Assembly (NCBI RefSeq): GCF_015160875.1 | Contig: NZ_CP063374.1 | Coordinates: 4,095,501-4,159,500, forward strand | DNA from: Streptomyces chromofuscus | Lineage (GTDB): Bacteria > Actinomycetota > Actinomycetes > Streptomycetales > Streptomycetaceae | Length of the DNA stretch: 64,000 nucleotides | Reading direction: 5' to 3' | Part shown: positions 44,335 through 52,633 of the stretch, piece after piece | How the letters are laid out: the number at the start of each line of letters is the position of its first letter | Position numbering within the stretch: position 1 is the stretch's first letter | Made by a program: the position numbers and the translations under genes | Notes under the pieces: model-generated | What the model saw: the letters and a program-made list of their open reading frames with translations, nothing else | What the model was told of the DNA's origin: nothing | The model's database searches: none

Positions 44335-45923
44335 TGGCACAGGTGCTGGAGTTCAAGCTCCCCGACCTGGGAGAAGGGCTCACCGAGGCGGAGATCGTGC
44401 GCTGGCTGGTCCAGGTCGGCGACGTCGTCGCCGTCGACCAGCCGGTCGTCGAGGTGGAGACGGCCAAGGCGATGGTCGAGGTCCCCTGCCCCTACGGCGG
44501 CGTGGTCACGGCCCGCTTCGGCGAGGAGGGCACGGAACTCCCGGTGGGCGCACCGCTGCTGACGGTTGCGGTGGGGGCCCCGGGTGACGCGGGCGCCGGG
44601 ACGGACGCGGGTTCCGGGCCGGCCCGGAGCGTGGCCGCCGAGCCGGGGCCGGGTTCGGCGCAGGGCACGGGCCTCGGATCAGGTGCTGCCGACGGTACGG
44701 CCGTCTCTTCGGTCAACGGCTCCGGCACGCGGACGGGCGGCGGCTCCGACACCGCGTCCGGCAACGTCCTCGTGGGCTACGGCACGGGCGCCCCTCCGGC
44801 GCGGCGCCGCCGGGTGCGGCCCCAGGCCCCGACAGTTCCCCCGAGGGCCTCCACGACTGCCCAGGCGCGGGCTGCCACGTCCCCGGCGTCCCCCGGATCG
44901 CCCCTCGACACCCGCGCCAACGGCGACGCCGCCCGTGGCGAGGGTCCCGTGCCCGTCATCTCCCCCCTCGTGCGGCGGCTCGCCCGCGAGAACGGGCTGG
45001 ATTTGCGCGAGCTGACGGGCTCCGGACCGGACGGGCTGATCCTTCGCGCGGACGTGGAGTACGCGCTGCGGGCCGCCGCCGCGCAGGGGCGTTCCGCCCA
45101 GCCGCGCACCGAGGCGCCCGCACACATGGCCGCACCGGTGCAGGCCGGGCCGCACGCCCGCGTGGCCCCCGCCGCGGACGGCGTCACCGCGCCTCCCGCA
45201 CCGGCGCCCGCCCCGGTCACCTCCGCCCCCGCGCACGGCGTCCGCGTCCCGCTCAAGGGCGTGCGGGGTGCCGTCGCCGACAAGCTCTCCCGCAGCCGGC
45301 GGGAGATCCCGGACGCTACCTGCTGGGTGGACGCGGACGCGACGGAGCTGATGCGGGCGCGCACCGCGATGAACGCGGCCGGCGGTCCCAAGATCTCCCT
45401 GCTCGCCCTGCTGGCCCGGATCTGCACCGCCGCGCTCACCCGCTTCCCGGAGCTGAACTCCACGGTCGACATGGCGGCCCGGGAGATCGTCCGCCTCGAC
45501 CGGGTGCACCTCGGCTTCGCCGCGCAGACCGAGCGGGGACTGGTCGTGCCGGTCGTCCGGGACGCGCAGGCGCGGGACGCCGAAGGGCTGACCGCGGAGT
45601 TCGCCCGGCTCACCGAGGCGGCCCGGGCCGGAACCCTCACCCCCGCGGAGCTGACCGGCGGCACCTTCACGCTGAACAACTACGGCGTGTTCGGCGTCGA
45701 CGGCTCCACGCCGATCATCAACCACCCCGAGGCGGCCATGCTCGGCGTCGGCCGCATCGTCCCCAAGCCGTGGGTCCACGAGGGCGAACTGGCGGTGCGG
45801 CAGGTCGTGCAGCTGTCGCTCACCTTCGACCACCGGGTGTGCGACGGCGGCACGGCGGGCGGTTTCCTGCGCTATGTCGCGGACTGCGTGGAACAGCCGG
45901 CGGTGCTGCTGCGCACCCTGTGA
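44334..45923 (+). CDS. bkdC: Branched-chain 2-oxoacid dehydrogenase E2 (dihydrolipoyl acyltransferase)
   Basis: 529 aa, ATG 44334 overlapping the bkdB stop by one base. One N-terminal lipoyl domain has the lipoylated Lys in VETAKAMVEV. A long Gly/Ala/Pro/Thr linker (about 80-210) precedes the E1/E3-binding domain ISPLVRRLARENGLDLRELTGSGPDGLILRADV. A second linker and the catalytic domain follow, with LSLTFDHRVCDGGTAGGFL (His and Asp of the acyltransferase). The linkers are unusually long and rich in AGTDAGS-like repeats. E3 (lipoamide dehydrogenase) is not encoded here and must be shared. Confidence 0.95.
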   Translation: MAQVLEFKLPDLGEGLTEAEIVRWLVQVGDVVAVDQPVVEVETAKAMVEVPCPYGGVVTARFGEEGTELPVGAPLLTVAVGAPGDAGAGTDAGSGPARSVAAEPGPGSAQGTGLGSGAADGTAVSSVNGSGTRTGGGSDTASGNVLVGYGTGAPPARRRRVRPQAPTVPPRASTTAQARAATSPASPGSPLDTRANGDAARGEGPVPVISPLVRRLARENGLDLRELTGSGPDGLILRADVEYALRAAAAQGRSAQPRTEAPAHMAAPVQAGPHARVAPAADGVTAPPAPAPAPVTSAPAHGVRVPLKGVRGAVADKLSRSRREIPDATCWVDADATELMRARTAMNAAGGPKISLLALLARICTAALTRFPELNSTVDMAAREIVRLDRVHLGFAAQTERGLVVPVVRDAQARDAEGLTAEFARLTEAARAGTLTPAELTGGTFTLNNYGVFGVDGSTPIINHPEAAMLGVGRIVPKPWVHEGELAVRQVVQLSLTFDHRVCDGGTAGGFLRYVADCVEQPAVLLRTL

Positions 45924-45977
45924 TCGGGCGGTGCGCCCGCATTCCCCGGGACGGCGGGCGGACCGCATACTCAGGGG

Positions 45978-46907
45978 GTGAGCGACAACCAGCCTGCCGG
46001 CCCCGCGGCCGGCCAAGTCGGCGGCTACGACGCGGTCGTGCTCGCCGGCGGGGCCGCGCATCGGCTCGGCGGGGCCGACAAGCCCGGCGTACGCGTCGGC
46101 GGGCGCCCGCTGCTGGACCGGGTGCTCGCCGCCTGCGCGGACGCCCGGACCACCGTGGTCGTCGCCGATCCGAGGCCGACGGCCCGGCCCGTGACCTGGG
46201 TGCGGGAGGACCCGCCCGGCGGCGGCCCGCTCGCGGCCCTCGCCGCCGGCCTGCCGCTGACCGGAACCGACCGGGTGGTGGTCCTCTCCGCGGACCTGCC
46301 CTTCCTCGGCGAGCCGACGGTCGAAGGACTGCTCGCCGAGCTGGACGCGGGCACGGCCGACGGGGTGCTGCTCACCGATCCCGGCGGCCGGGACCAGCCA
46401 CTCGTCGCCGCCTATCGCGCACCACGCCTGCGCGGAACCCTCGCGCACCTCGGAGCCGAGCACGGCGGGCTCACCGGCCTGCCCCTGAGGCTCCTCACCG
46501 CCGAACTGAACCTCACCCGCGTCCCCGACCCCGTCGCGTCCTTCGACTGCGACACCTGGGACGACATCGCCACTGCCAGGGCACGCATCAGGGAGCATGG
46601 GCTCGTGTTGGATGAATGGATCTCCGCAGTCAAGGACGAGCTGGGCATCGACCTCGACGTCGACACCGGTGTCCTGCTCGACCTCGCCCGCGACGCGGCG
46701 CACGGGGTGGCACGCCCCGCGGCCCCGCTGACCACCTTCCTCGTCGGCTATGCCGCGGCCCGCGCCGGCGGCGGCCCCGAAGCCGTCGCGGAGGCCTCGC
46801 GCAAGGCCACCGCCCTGGCGCTGCGCTGGGCGGAGGAGGACGGCCCGGCCGAGGGCGCCGCCACCGACACCGGGGCCGCGACCGAAGCCCACCCGGACGC
46901 CGGATGA
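45978..46907 (+). CDS. mobA: MobA-like NTP transferase fused to a DUF6457 domain
   Basis: 309 aa. Residues 17-205 form a MobA nucleotidyltransferase: VVLAGGAAHRLGGADKPGVRVGGRPLLDRVL (GTP-binding loop and Lys), VLSADLPFL (metal-binding Asp) and FDCDTWDDI. MobA adds GMP to molybdopterin to make the bis-MGD cofactor. The canonical LAGGxSxRxGxDK is altered to LAGGAAHRLGGADK. From about 212 a DUF6457 helical domain follows: VLDEWISAVKDELGID, LLDLARDAAHGVARPAAPLTTFLVGYAAARAGG. Its stop overlaps the moeA start by 4 nt, which supports molybdenum-cofactor work. Confidence 0.88.
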   Translation: MSDNQPAGPAAGQVGGYDAVVLAGGAAHRLGGADKPGVRVGGRPLLDRVLAACADARTTVVVADPRPTARPVTWVREDPPGGGPLAALAAGLPLTGTDRVVVLSADLPFLGEPTVEGLLAELDAGTADGVLLTDPGGRDQPLVAAYRAPRLRGTLAHLGAEHGGLTGLPLRLLTAELNLTRVPDPVASFDCDTWDDIATARARIREHGLVLDEWISAVKDELGIDLDVDTGVLLDLARDAAHGVARPAAPLTTFLVGYAAARAGGGPEAVAEASRKATALALRWAEEDGPAEGAATDTGAATEAHPDAG

Positions 46908-48535
46908 CTGCCCCCGGCATCCGTGACGGCGAGGACGTCGAGGACCGGGACGTGGAGGAGGCACTGGCACTCGTGAGGCAGGACCGGGACAGGACCCGTC
47001 AGCGGGACAGCGCCCCCGGCAGGGCCGACGCCTCCCCCGGGGACGGTGCCCCCGTGAGGGCCGACGCGTCTCACCAGGACCGCATCCCTGACCGCGACAG
47101 CACACCCCACCGCGGCAGCGCCGCCGACCGGCACGTCGCCCCCCGCTCCGGTCACACCCCCGCCCACGACGGTCCGGGCGCCCCCGACCGGCCCGCCGAC
47201 CCGGGTACGTCCGCCCAGCAGTCACCGTCCGGCACCACCCAGCCACAGCCGCCCGGCGCCCCGCAGCCGCCCCGCGCCACCGGCTTTTGGGCCCGCACCG
47301 CCCACTCCCGCGCCGCCGACTCCGACCGGCACCACGAGGCCACCCCCTGGCCGGAGGCCCGCGACATCGCCACCCGTGCAGCCCGAGGCGGCGTCCGCCG
47401 CGAGTCCGCCCCGCTCCCGCTCGACGCCGCCCTCGGCCTCACCCTGGCCGCTCCACTCACCGCGCTCACCGACCTCCCCTCGTTCGACACCTCCGCGATG
47501 GACGGCTGGGCGGTCGCCGGTCCCGGTCCCTGGAGGCTGCGGGACGAGGGCGTGCTCGCGGGCCATGCGGCGCGCACGCCCCTCGACGACGGCGAGGCCG
47601 TCGGGATCGCCACCGGCGCCCGGATCCCGCCGGACACCACCGCGGTGCTCCGCAGCGAGCACGGCCGGGTGGACGACCGGGGCAGGCTGCACGCCACCCG
47701 CGAGCCCGGTCACGGCCAGGACATCCGCCCGCGCGGCCAGGAGTGCCGCAGCGGCGACCAGTTGCTGCCGTCCGGCACGCTCGTCACGCCCGCTGTGCTC
47801 GGGCTCGCCGCGGCCGCCGGATACGACGCCCTCACGGCCGTCCCGCGGCCCCGCGTCGACGTCCTGGTCCTCGGCGACGAGCTGCTCACCGAGGGGCTGC
47901 CGCACGACGGCCTCATCCGCGACGCCCTCGGCCCCATGCTGCCGCCCTGGCTGCGATCGCTCGGCGCCGAGGTCACGGGCGTGCGGCGGATCGGCGACGA
48001 CGCGGACGCCCTGTACGAGGCGATCACGTCCAGCGAGGCCGACCTCGTGGTCACCACCGGCGGCACCGCCTCCGGGCCCGTCGACCATGTCCACCCCACC
48101 CTGCGTCGCATCGGCGCCGAGCTGCTGGTCGACGGCGTCAAGGTGCGACCGGGCCACCCCATGCTGCTGGCCCGCACCAGGCAGAACCAGCACCTCGTCG
48201 GTCTGCCCGGCAACCCCCTGGCCGCCGTCTCCGGTCTGCTCACCCTCGCCGAGCCCCTGCTGCGCACGCTCGCGGGACGTGCGCCGCAGGAAGCGAACGC
48301 GCTGCCCCTGAAGGAAGCCGTGCACGGGCACCCGTACGACACCCGGCTCGTTCCCGTCGTCCTGCGCGGTGACCGCGCCGTGCCGCTGCACTACAACGGT
48401 CCGGCCATGCTGCGCGGCGTCGCGGCCGCCGACGCCCTCGCGGTCGTGCCGCCGGGCGGCGCACGGCCCGGTCAGTCGGCGGAGATCCTGCGCCTGCCGT
48501 GGGCCACGGAAGGGGTCCGCGGGCGTTTCACGTGA
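46904..48535 (+). CDS. moeA: Molybdopterin molybdenumtransferase MoeA with long N-terminal extension
   Basis: 543 aa. The first 140 or so residues are low-complexity Asp/Arg/Pro/Gly/Gln, absent from standard MoeA of about 400 aa. MoeA proper starts at EARDIATRAARGG: DTSAMDGWAVAG (domain III), AVGIATGARIPPDTTAV, the MPT-binding domain VDVLVLGDELL, DLVVTTGGTASGPVDHV, and VGLPGNPLAAVSGLL. A C-terminal domain IV closes it. It inserts molybdate into adenylylated molybdopterin. Translationally coupled to mobA. The last codons and the TGA form part of a perfect parS site. Confidence 0.93.
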   Translation: MTAPGIRDGEDVEDRDVEEALALVRQDRDRTRQRDSAPGRADASPGDGAPVRADASHQDRIPDRDSTPHRGSAADRHVAPRSGHTPAHDGPGAPDRPADPGTSAQQSPSGTTQPQPPGAPQPPRATGFWARTAHSRAADSDRHHEATPWPEARDIATRAARGGVRRESAPLPLDAALGLTLAAPLTALTDLPSFDTSAMDGWAVAGPGPWRLRDEGVLAGHAARTPLDDGEAVGIATGARIPPDTTAVLRSEHGRVDDRGRLHATREPGHGQDIRPRGQECRSGDQLLPSGTLVTPAVLGLAAAAGYDALTAVPRPRVDVLVLGDELLTEGLPHDGLIRDALGPMLPPWLRSLGAEVTGVRRIGDDADALYEAITSSEADLVVTTGGTASGPVDHVHPTLRRIGAELLVDGVKVRPGHPMLLARTRQNQHLVGLPGNPLAAVSGLLTLAEPLLRTLAGRAPQEANALPLKEAVHGHPYDTRLVPVVLRGDRAVPLHYNGPAMLRGVAAADALAVVPPGGARPGQSAEILRLPWATEGVRGRFT

Positions 48536-48538
48536 AAC
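48525..48538. other. parS: Perfect parS centromere site overlapping the moeA stop codon
   Basis: GTTTCACGTGAAAC, an exact match to the 14-bp Streptomyces ParB-binding consensus. It supplies the codons for the final Phe and Thr (TTC ACG) and the stop TGA of moeA, with the last bases beyond it. Confidence 0.85.
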
Positions 48539-48572
48539 ATCGGCCACGCACCGCAGTCACCCCTCCGGCCCG

Positions 48573-49682
48573 TCACACCGCGGGGACCGGTCGGCTCACC
48601 GTGATGACCCGGTCCCCCGACCGGAGCTCCGTCCGCCGCGCGTCGGTGTAGTCCAGGATCTTCCTGTCCCGGACGACCGCGACCACCAGGTCGGCGCACT
48701 CCCGGGGGGTCCGGCCCGCCTCCTCCGCGGTCACTGGCCGCTCGATGAGGTCCATGCCGCTGCCCAGGGTCATGAGGTCCTCCAGCGTCCGGGCCACGGC
48801 CGGGCTCGCGGTGAATTTACCGAGCAGCCGGCCGGCCGAGCTGGAACTCGTCACGACGGTGTCCGCGCCGCTCTGCTTGAGCAGCGGCACGTTCTCGTCC
48901 TCGCGGACCGCCACGACGATCGTGGCGTGCCGGTTCAGCTGGCGCGCGGTGAGAGTGATCAAGGTGGCCGTCTCGTCGCGCTGAGGGGCGACAATCACGC
49001 GGGAGGCGCGGTGAATCTCGGCCTTGAGCAGGGTCTCCGAGCGGGTGGCGTCGCCGGTCACCGCCACCAGCCCGTCGTCACCGGCCGCGTCGGCCGTCTT
49101 GCGCTGGGCGTCCACGACGACGATCCGGTCCTTGCCGATGCCCTGCCCGACCAGGGTCTGCACGGCGTGCCGTCCCTTCGTCCCGTAGCCGACCACCACG
49201 ACGTGATCCCGGGTGCGTGAGCGCCAGCGGTGGATGCGGACCTGCTGGCGGGTGCGCTCGGTCAGCACCTCCAGGGTGGTGCCGACCAGGATGATCAGGA
49301 ACAGCACGCGCAGGGGTGTGATGACGAAGATGTTGGTGAACCGGGCGGAGTCGCTGACCGGGGTGATGTCGCCGTATCCGGTGGTGGAGAGGGTGACGGT
49401 GGCGTAGTACGCGGCGTCGAGCAGGTCGAGGGAGCCGTCGGAGTTGTCGTTGTAGCCCTCGCGGTCGAGATAGACGATCAGCACGGTGACGATCAGCACC
49501 GCCGTCGCCATGAACAGGCGCTTGAGGACCTGCTGGAGCGGCGGCACGACGTTCTGCACCGGCATGGTGATGGCGCGGCCCGCCTCGGCGTCGGCGCGGG
49601 CCTCCTTGCGTGAGCGGCTCCAGAGGGACCGCAGCAGTGCGGACCTCGCCCGCTTCGCGGCTGGATGCTCGTCGTCCTTCAT
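48573..49682 (-). CDS. Potassium channel with RCK (TrkA-N) regulatory domain
   Basis: 369 aa from ATG 49682; longer in-frame starts give Arg-rich leaders and are rejected. Transmembrane helix 1 is LFMATAVLIVTVLIVYL, then a pore loop with the selectivity filter TLSTTGYGDITP, and helix 2 FVITPLRVLFLIILVGTTLEVL. The cytoplasmic RCK domain starts DHVVVVGYGTKGRHAVQTL (GxGxxG nucleotide site), continues through VTGDATRSETLLKAEI, and ends with a TrkA-C-like part. It is a two-helix, MthK-like K+ channel gated by nucleotide or ions. It is divergent from a paralogous stand-alone RCK gene. Confidence 0.94.
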   Translation of the reverse strand: MKDDEHPAAKRARSALLRSLWSRSRKEARADAEAGRAITMPVQNVVPPLQQVLKRLFMATAVLIVTVLIVYLDREGYNDNSDGSLDLLDAAYYATVTLSTTGYGDITPVSDSARFTNIFVITPLRVLFLIILVGTTLEVLTERTRQQVRIHRWRSRTRDHVVVVGYGTKGRHAVQTLVGQGIGKDRIVVVDAQRKTADAAGDDGLVAVTGDATRSETLLKAEIHRASRVIVAPQRDETATLITLTARQLNRHATIVVAVREDENVPLLKQSGADTVVTSSSSAGRLLGKFTASPAVARTLEDLMTLGSGMDLIERPVTAEEAGRTPRECADLVVAVVRDRKILDYTDARRTELRSGDRVITVSRPVPAV

Positions 49683-49843
49683 CGCTGGCCCCCTGCGGCG
49701 TCGTCCTGACAGTCGGGTCCATCGTTCCGCACGGCGTCCGGCGCGGTCTCCGCGCCCCCCGGCTGACGCGCCGACCGGGGTGGGCTCCCACCGGGTCGGT
49801 CGGTAGCGTCGGACCCGACGTCCGGGCGCCGTACCCCGGTCCG

Positions 49844-50536
49844 ATGGCCCGCACACCACGCTGGAGGTTCTCCTTGCGCGACCACACCGTCGTCGTCGGC
49901 TTCGGTACGAAGGGCCGGGCCGCGATCCACGCGGTCTGTGCCTCGGGGCTGAAGAAGGAACAGGTCGTCGTGATCGACCCCAGCGCCAAGGCGATCGACG
50001 CGGCCACGGCCGCCGGATACGCCGCCGTGCTCGGGGACGCCACGCGCAGCGACGTGCTGAAGCGGGCCGAGGTGCAGCGGGCGCTGCGGGTCATCATCGC
50101 GACCCAGCGCGACGACACGGCCGTCCTGGTGGCGCTGACGGCCCGGCAGCTCAACCAGGGCGCGACGATCGTGGCCGCGGTGCGCGAGGAGGAGAACGCG
50201 CCGCTGCTGCGGCAGTCCGGCGCCGACGAGGTCATCACCAGTGCCGGCGCGGCCGGGCGCCTGCTGGGTCTGTCCGTGCTGAGCCCCGCCGCGGGCCTGG
50301 TCATGGAGGACCTCATCCGCGAGGGCAGCGGGCTCGACGTCGTCGACCGGCCGGTGACCAGGGCCGAGGTGGGCCTGAGCCCGCGCGAGACGGAGGACCT
50401 GGTGATCAGCGTCGTCCGCGGGCACCGGGTGCTGCACTACGACGATCCGGCCGTCCACACGTTGGAACTGACGGACCGGGTGATCACCATCGTGCCGCGG
50501 GCCGCACCGGACAACCGGCGCGGCCCGCAGCGGTGA
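49844..50536 (+). CDS. Stand-alone RCK/TrkA-N domain protein
   Basis: 230 aa from ATG 49844. An alternative start is TTG 49874, six bases after GGAGG, giving 220 aa; the better ribosome binding site favours TTG, while similarity of PRWRFSLRDH to the channel's HRWRSRTRDH favours ATG. The protein is colinear with the channel's RCK part: HTVVVGFGTKGRAAIHAV, LGDATRSDVLKRAEVQRALRVIIATQRDD, ALTARQLNQGATIVAAVREEENAPLLRQSGADEVIT. There is no pore domain. It probably joins the gating ring of the divergently encoded channel, or regulates another cation transporter (inference). Confidence 0.9.
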   Translation: MARTPRWRFSLRDHTVVVGFGTKGRAAIHAVCASGLKKEQVVVIDPSAKAIDAATAAGYAAVLGDATRSDVLKRAEVQRALRVIIATQRDDTAVLVALTARQLNQGATIVAAVREEENAPLLRQSGADEVITSAGAAGRLLGLSVLSPAAGLVMEDLIREGSGLDVVDRPVTRAEVGLSPRETEDLVISVVRGHRVLHYDDPAVHTLELTDRVITIVPRAAPDNRRGPQR

Positions 50537-50613
50537 GCCGGCGCGCGAGCGGGCCTGCTCACGCCGGTGGATGAGAGGGCCGGTGGACGAGCCGCGCCGG
50601 TGGACGAGCCAAC

Positions 50614-51462
50614 CTACTTGCGGTTGTACAGCCGCATCGTGATCGGTCCGAAGACCAGCACGAACACGCCCGCCCACCCCAGCGACCAGGCGACCTCGTC
50701 GGTGGGCCACTCTCCGGCCATCAGTCCCCGCACCGCGGAGGCCAGATGGGTGACCGGGCTGTTGTTGACGAACGCCTGGAGCCAGCCCGGCATGGTCCGC
50801 GGGTCGACGAAGACGTTGGACAGGAAGGTGAGCGGGAAGATCACCATCATGCTGACGCCCATCACCGACTTCTCGGTGCGCAGCAGCAGCCCGAACATCG
50901 TCCAGATCCACGAGAACGCGAACGAGAAGACCACGAGCAGCACGATCCCGGCGATCACGCCGCCGAGCCCGCCGTCCGGCCGGTATCCGAGGACCATCCC
51001 GACGGTCAGCATCACCACGGACGCGATGGTGTAGCGCAGCGCGTCGCCGAGCAGATAGCCGACCATCGTCGACGGACGCCAGATGGGCAGGCTGCGGAAC
51101 CGGTCGAAGACGCCCTTCTCGATGTCCGTGTTGACCGACACACCCGTGTACATCGTGATCATCACGACCGACATCACCAGGATGCCCGGCAGCAGGAACT
51201 GGATGTACTCCCGCGGCGAACCGGCCAGCGCCCCGCCGAACAGGTACGTGTACATCAGCACCATCATGATCGGGAAGGCGGTGACGTCGAAGAGCTGCTC
51301 CGGGACGTGCTTGATCTTCAGGATCGCCCGCCAGCCGAAGGTGAGCGACGCCGACAGGGCGCTCGGCCGCGGCGGCCGTTCCCCGCCCACGAGCAGGGCG
51401 GCCAGCGACTCGGTGCTGACGGGGGCGAGTTCCCTGGTCTCGGTGCTGGTAGCGGTGCTCAT
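50614..51462 (-). CDS. ABC-2 type transporter permease (DrrB type)
   Basis: 282 aa from ATG 51462, overlapping the ATPase stop by 4 nt. Six hydrophobic segments between about 55 and 275 include FPIMMVLMYTYLFGGALAG, FLLPGILVMSVVMITMYTGVSV, and the ABC-2 signature region SVMGVSMMVIFPLTFLSNVFVDPRTMPGWLQAFVNNSPVTHLASAVRGL, typical of DrrB. N-terminal 45 residues are cytoplasmic. Together with the ATPase it makes a DrrAB-like exporter for lipophilic compounds. No biosynthetic genes are adjacent, so the substrate is unknown. Confidence 0.93.
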   Translation of the reverse strand: MSTATSTETRELAPVSTESLAALLVGGERPPRPSALSASLTFGWRAILKIKHVPEQLFDVTAFPIMMVLMYTYLFGGALAGSPREYIQFLLPGILVMSVVMITMYTGVSVNTDIEKGVFDRFRSLPIWRPSTMVGYLLGDALRYTIASVVMLTVGMVLGYRPDGGLGGVIAGIVLLVVFSFAFSWIWTMFGLLLRTEKSVMGVSMMVIFPLTFLSNVFVDPRTMPGWLQAFVNNSPVTHLASAVRGLMAGEWPTDEVAWSLGWAGVFVLVFGPITMRLYNRK

Positions 51463-52484
51463 GCGGCTGCCCCGTCCTTCGCGTCGTGAGCCTGCGGCTC
51501 GTCGTGCACCGTGGTGTCGTGCCCGGTGAGGGCGAGGAAGACCTCGTCCAGGCTGGGCTGGCCCAGCGAGAAGTTGTCGACGACGACGCCGGCGCGGGCC
51601 AGTTCGGCGAGCGCCGCGGCGGCCTGCTCGGCGGCGCCCCGGCCGCCCGGGGCACCGGCGCCGACGCGCGCGGTCAGCGCCACCGGGTCCGGTTCCAGTT
51701 GCACGTCCGCCTGGAGCACCTGCCGCAGCACCCGGGAGGCCTCCGGCCGCTGCTCCGCCTCGCGCAGCCGCAGGTGCACGGAGCCGGCGCCGACGGAAGC
51801 CTTCAGCTCGCCCTTGGTGCCCTCGGCGATCACCTTGCCGCGGTCGATGACGGCGATCCGGGAGGCCAGCTGGTCGGCCTCGTCCAGGTACTGCGTGGTC
51901 AGCAGCACGGTCGTGCCCTGGGCGACGACCGCGCGCACGATGTCCCACACCTGGTTGCGGCTGCGCGGGTCGAGACCGGTCGTCGGCTCGTCCAGGAACA
52001 GCAGGTCCGGCGTGTTCAGGATGGACGCGGCGATGTCGATGCGCCGCCGCATGCCGCCGGAGTAGTTCTTGACCTGCTTTCCGGCCGCGTCGGACAGTCC
52101 GAAGGCCTCCAGCAGCTGGGCGGCGCGCTCCCGCGCGGCCCTCTTGTGGTGACCGAGGAGACGGCCGAGCAGGACCAGGTTCTCGGTGCCGGTCAGGTCC
52201 TCGTCCACGGACGCGTACTGCCCGGTCAGGCTGACCCGGCCGCGTACCTCGTCCGCCTCCCGGACGACGTCGTGGCCGAAGACATGGGCCTCGCCGCCGT
52301 CCGGCCTGAGCAGGGTGGCGAGCATCTTCACGGTGGTGGTCTTCCCGGCGCCGTTCGGACCGAGGACGCCGTAGACCGTGCCGGTGGGCACGGCCAGGTC
52401 GACGCCGTCGACGGCCCTCGTCTCGCCGAACGTCTTCACCAGGCCCGCGGTCTCGATGGCCAGACCGGGCGTCTGCTGGCTCAT
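51459..52484 (-). CDS. ABC transporter ATPase (DrrA type)
   Basis: 341 aa from ATG 52484. Walker A GPNGAGKTTT, signature NYSGGMRRRIDIAASIL, Walker B LLFLDEPTTGLD, H-loop TTQYLDEADQLA. The TTQYLDEAD switch and a C-terminal domain of about 100 residues ending in NFSLGQPSLDEVFLALTGH are characteristic of DrrA, where the C-terminal LDEVF motif contacts DrrB. In-frame upstream codons (to 52550) lack support. It is divergent from the quinone oxidoreductase gene across 149 bases, where no clear operator is seen. Confidence 0.94.
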   Translation of the reverse strand: MSQQTPGLAIETAGLVKTFGETRAVDGVDLAVPTGTVYGVLGPNGAGKTTTVKMLATLLRPDGGEAHVFGHDVVREADEVRGRVSLTGQYASVDEDLTGTENLVLLGRLLGHHKRAARERAAQLLEAFGLSDAAGKQVKNYSGGMRRRIDIAASILNTPDLLFLDEPTTGLDPRSRNQVWDIVRAVVAQGTTVLLTTQYLDEADQLASRIAVIDRGKVIAEGTKGELKASVGAGSVHLRLREAEQRPEASRVLRQVLQADVQLEPDPVALTARVGAGAPGGRGAAEQAAAALAELARAGVVVDNFSLGQPSLDEVFLALTGHDTTVHDEPQAHDAKDGAAA

Positions 52485-52633
52485 GGTTGGGGTGTCCTTC
52501 CGCGTACGTGGGCTACGCATGGGCAGACCTTCACCGTCGCGCGAACTCATCGGTCGCGCACCGGAATTTCCCGGCCGACCGGACCGGCGACGGAGAGGTC
52601 TTCGCCCGCAGGCGGAGGAGTAGCGTCCCCCTC

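Noticed and set aside
44679..47246. An 855-codon open frame on the minus strand
   Set aside because: Antisense to bkdC, mobA and moeA, all of which have full domain signatures on the plus strand.
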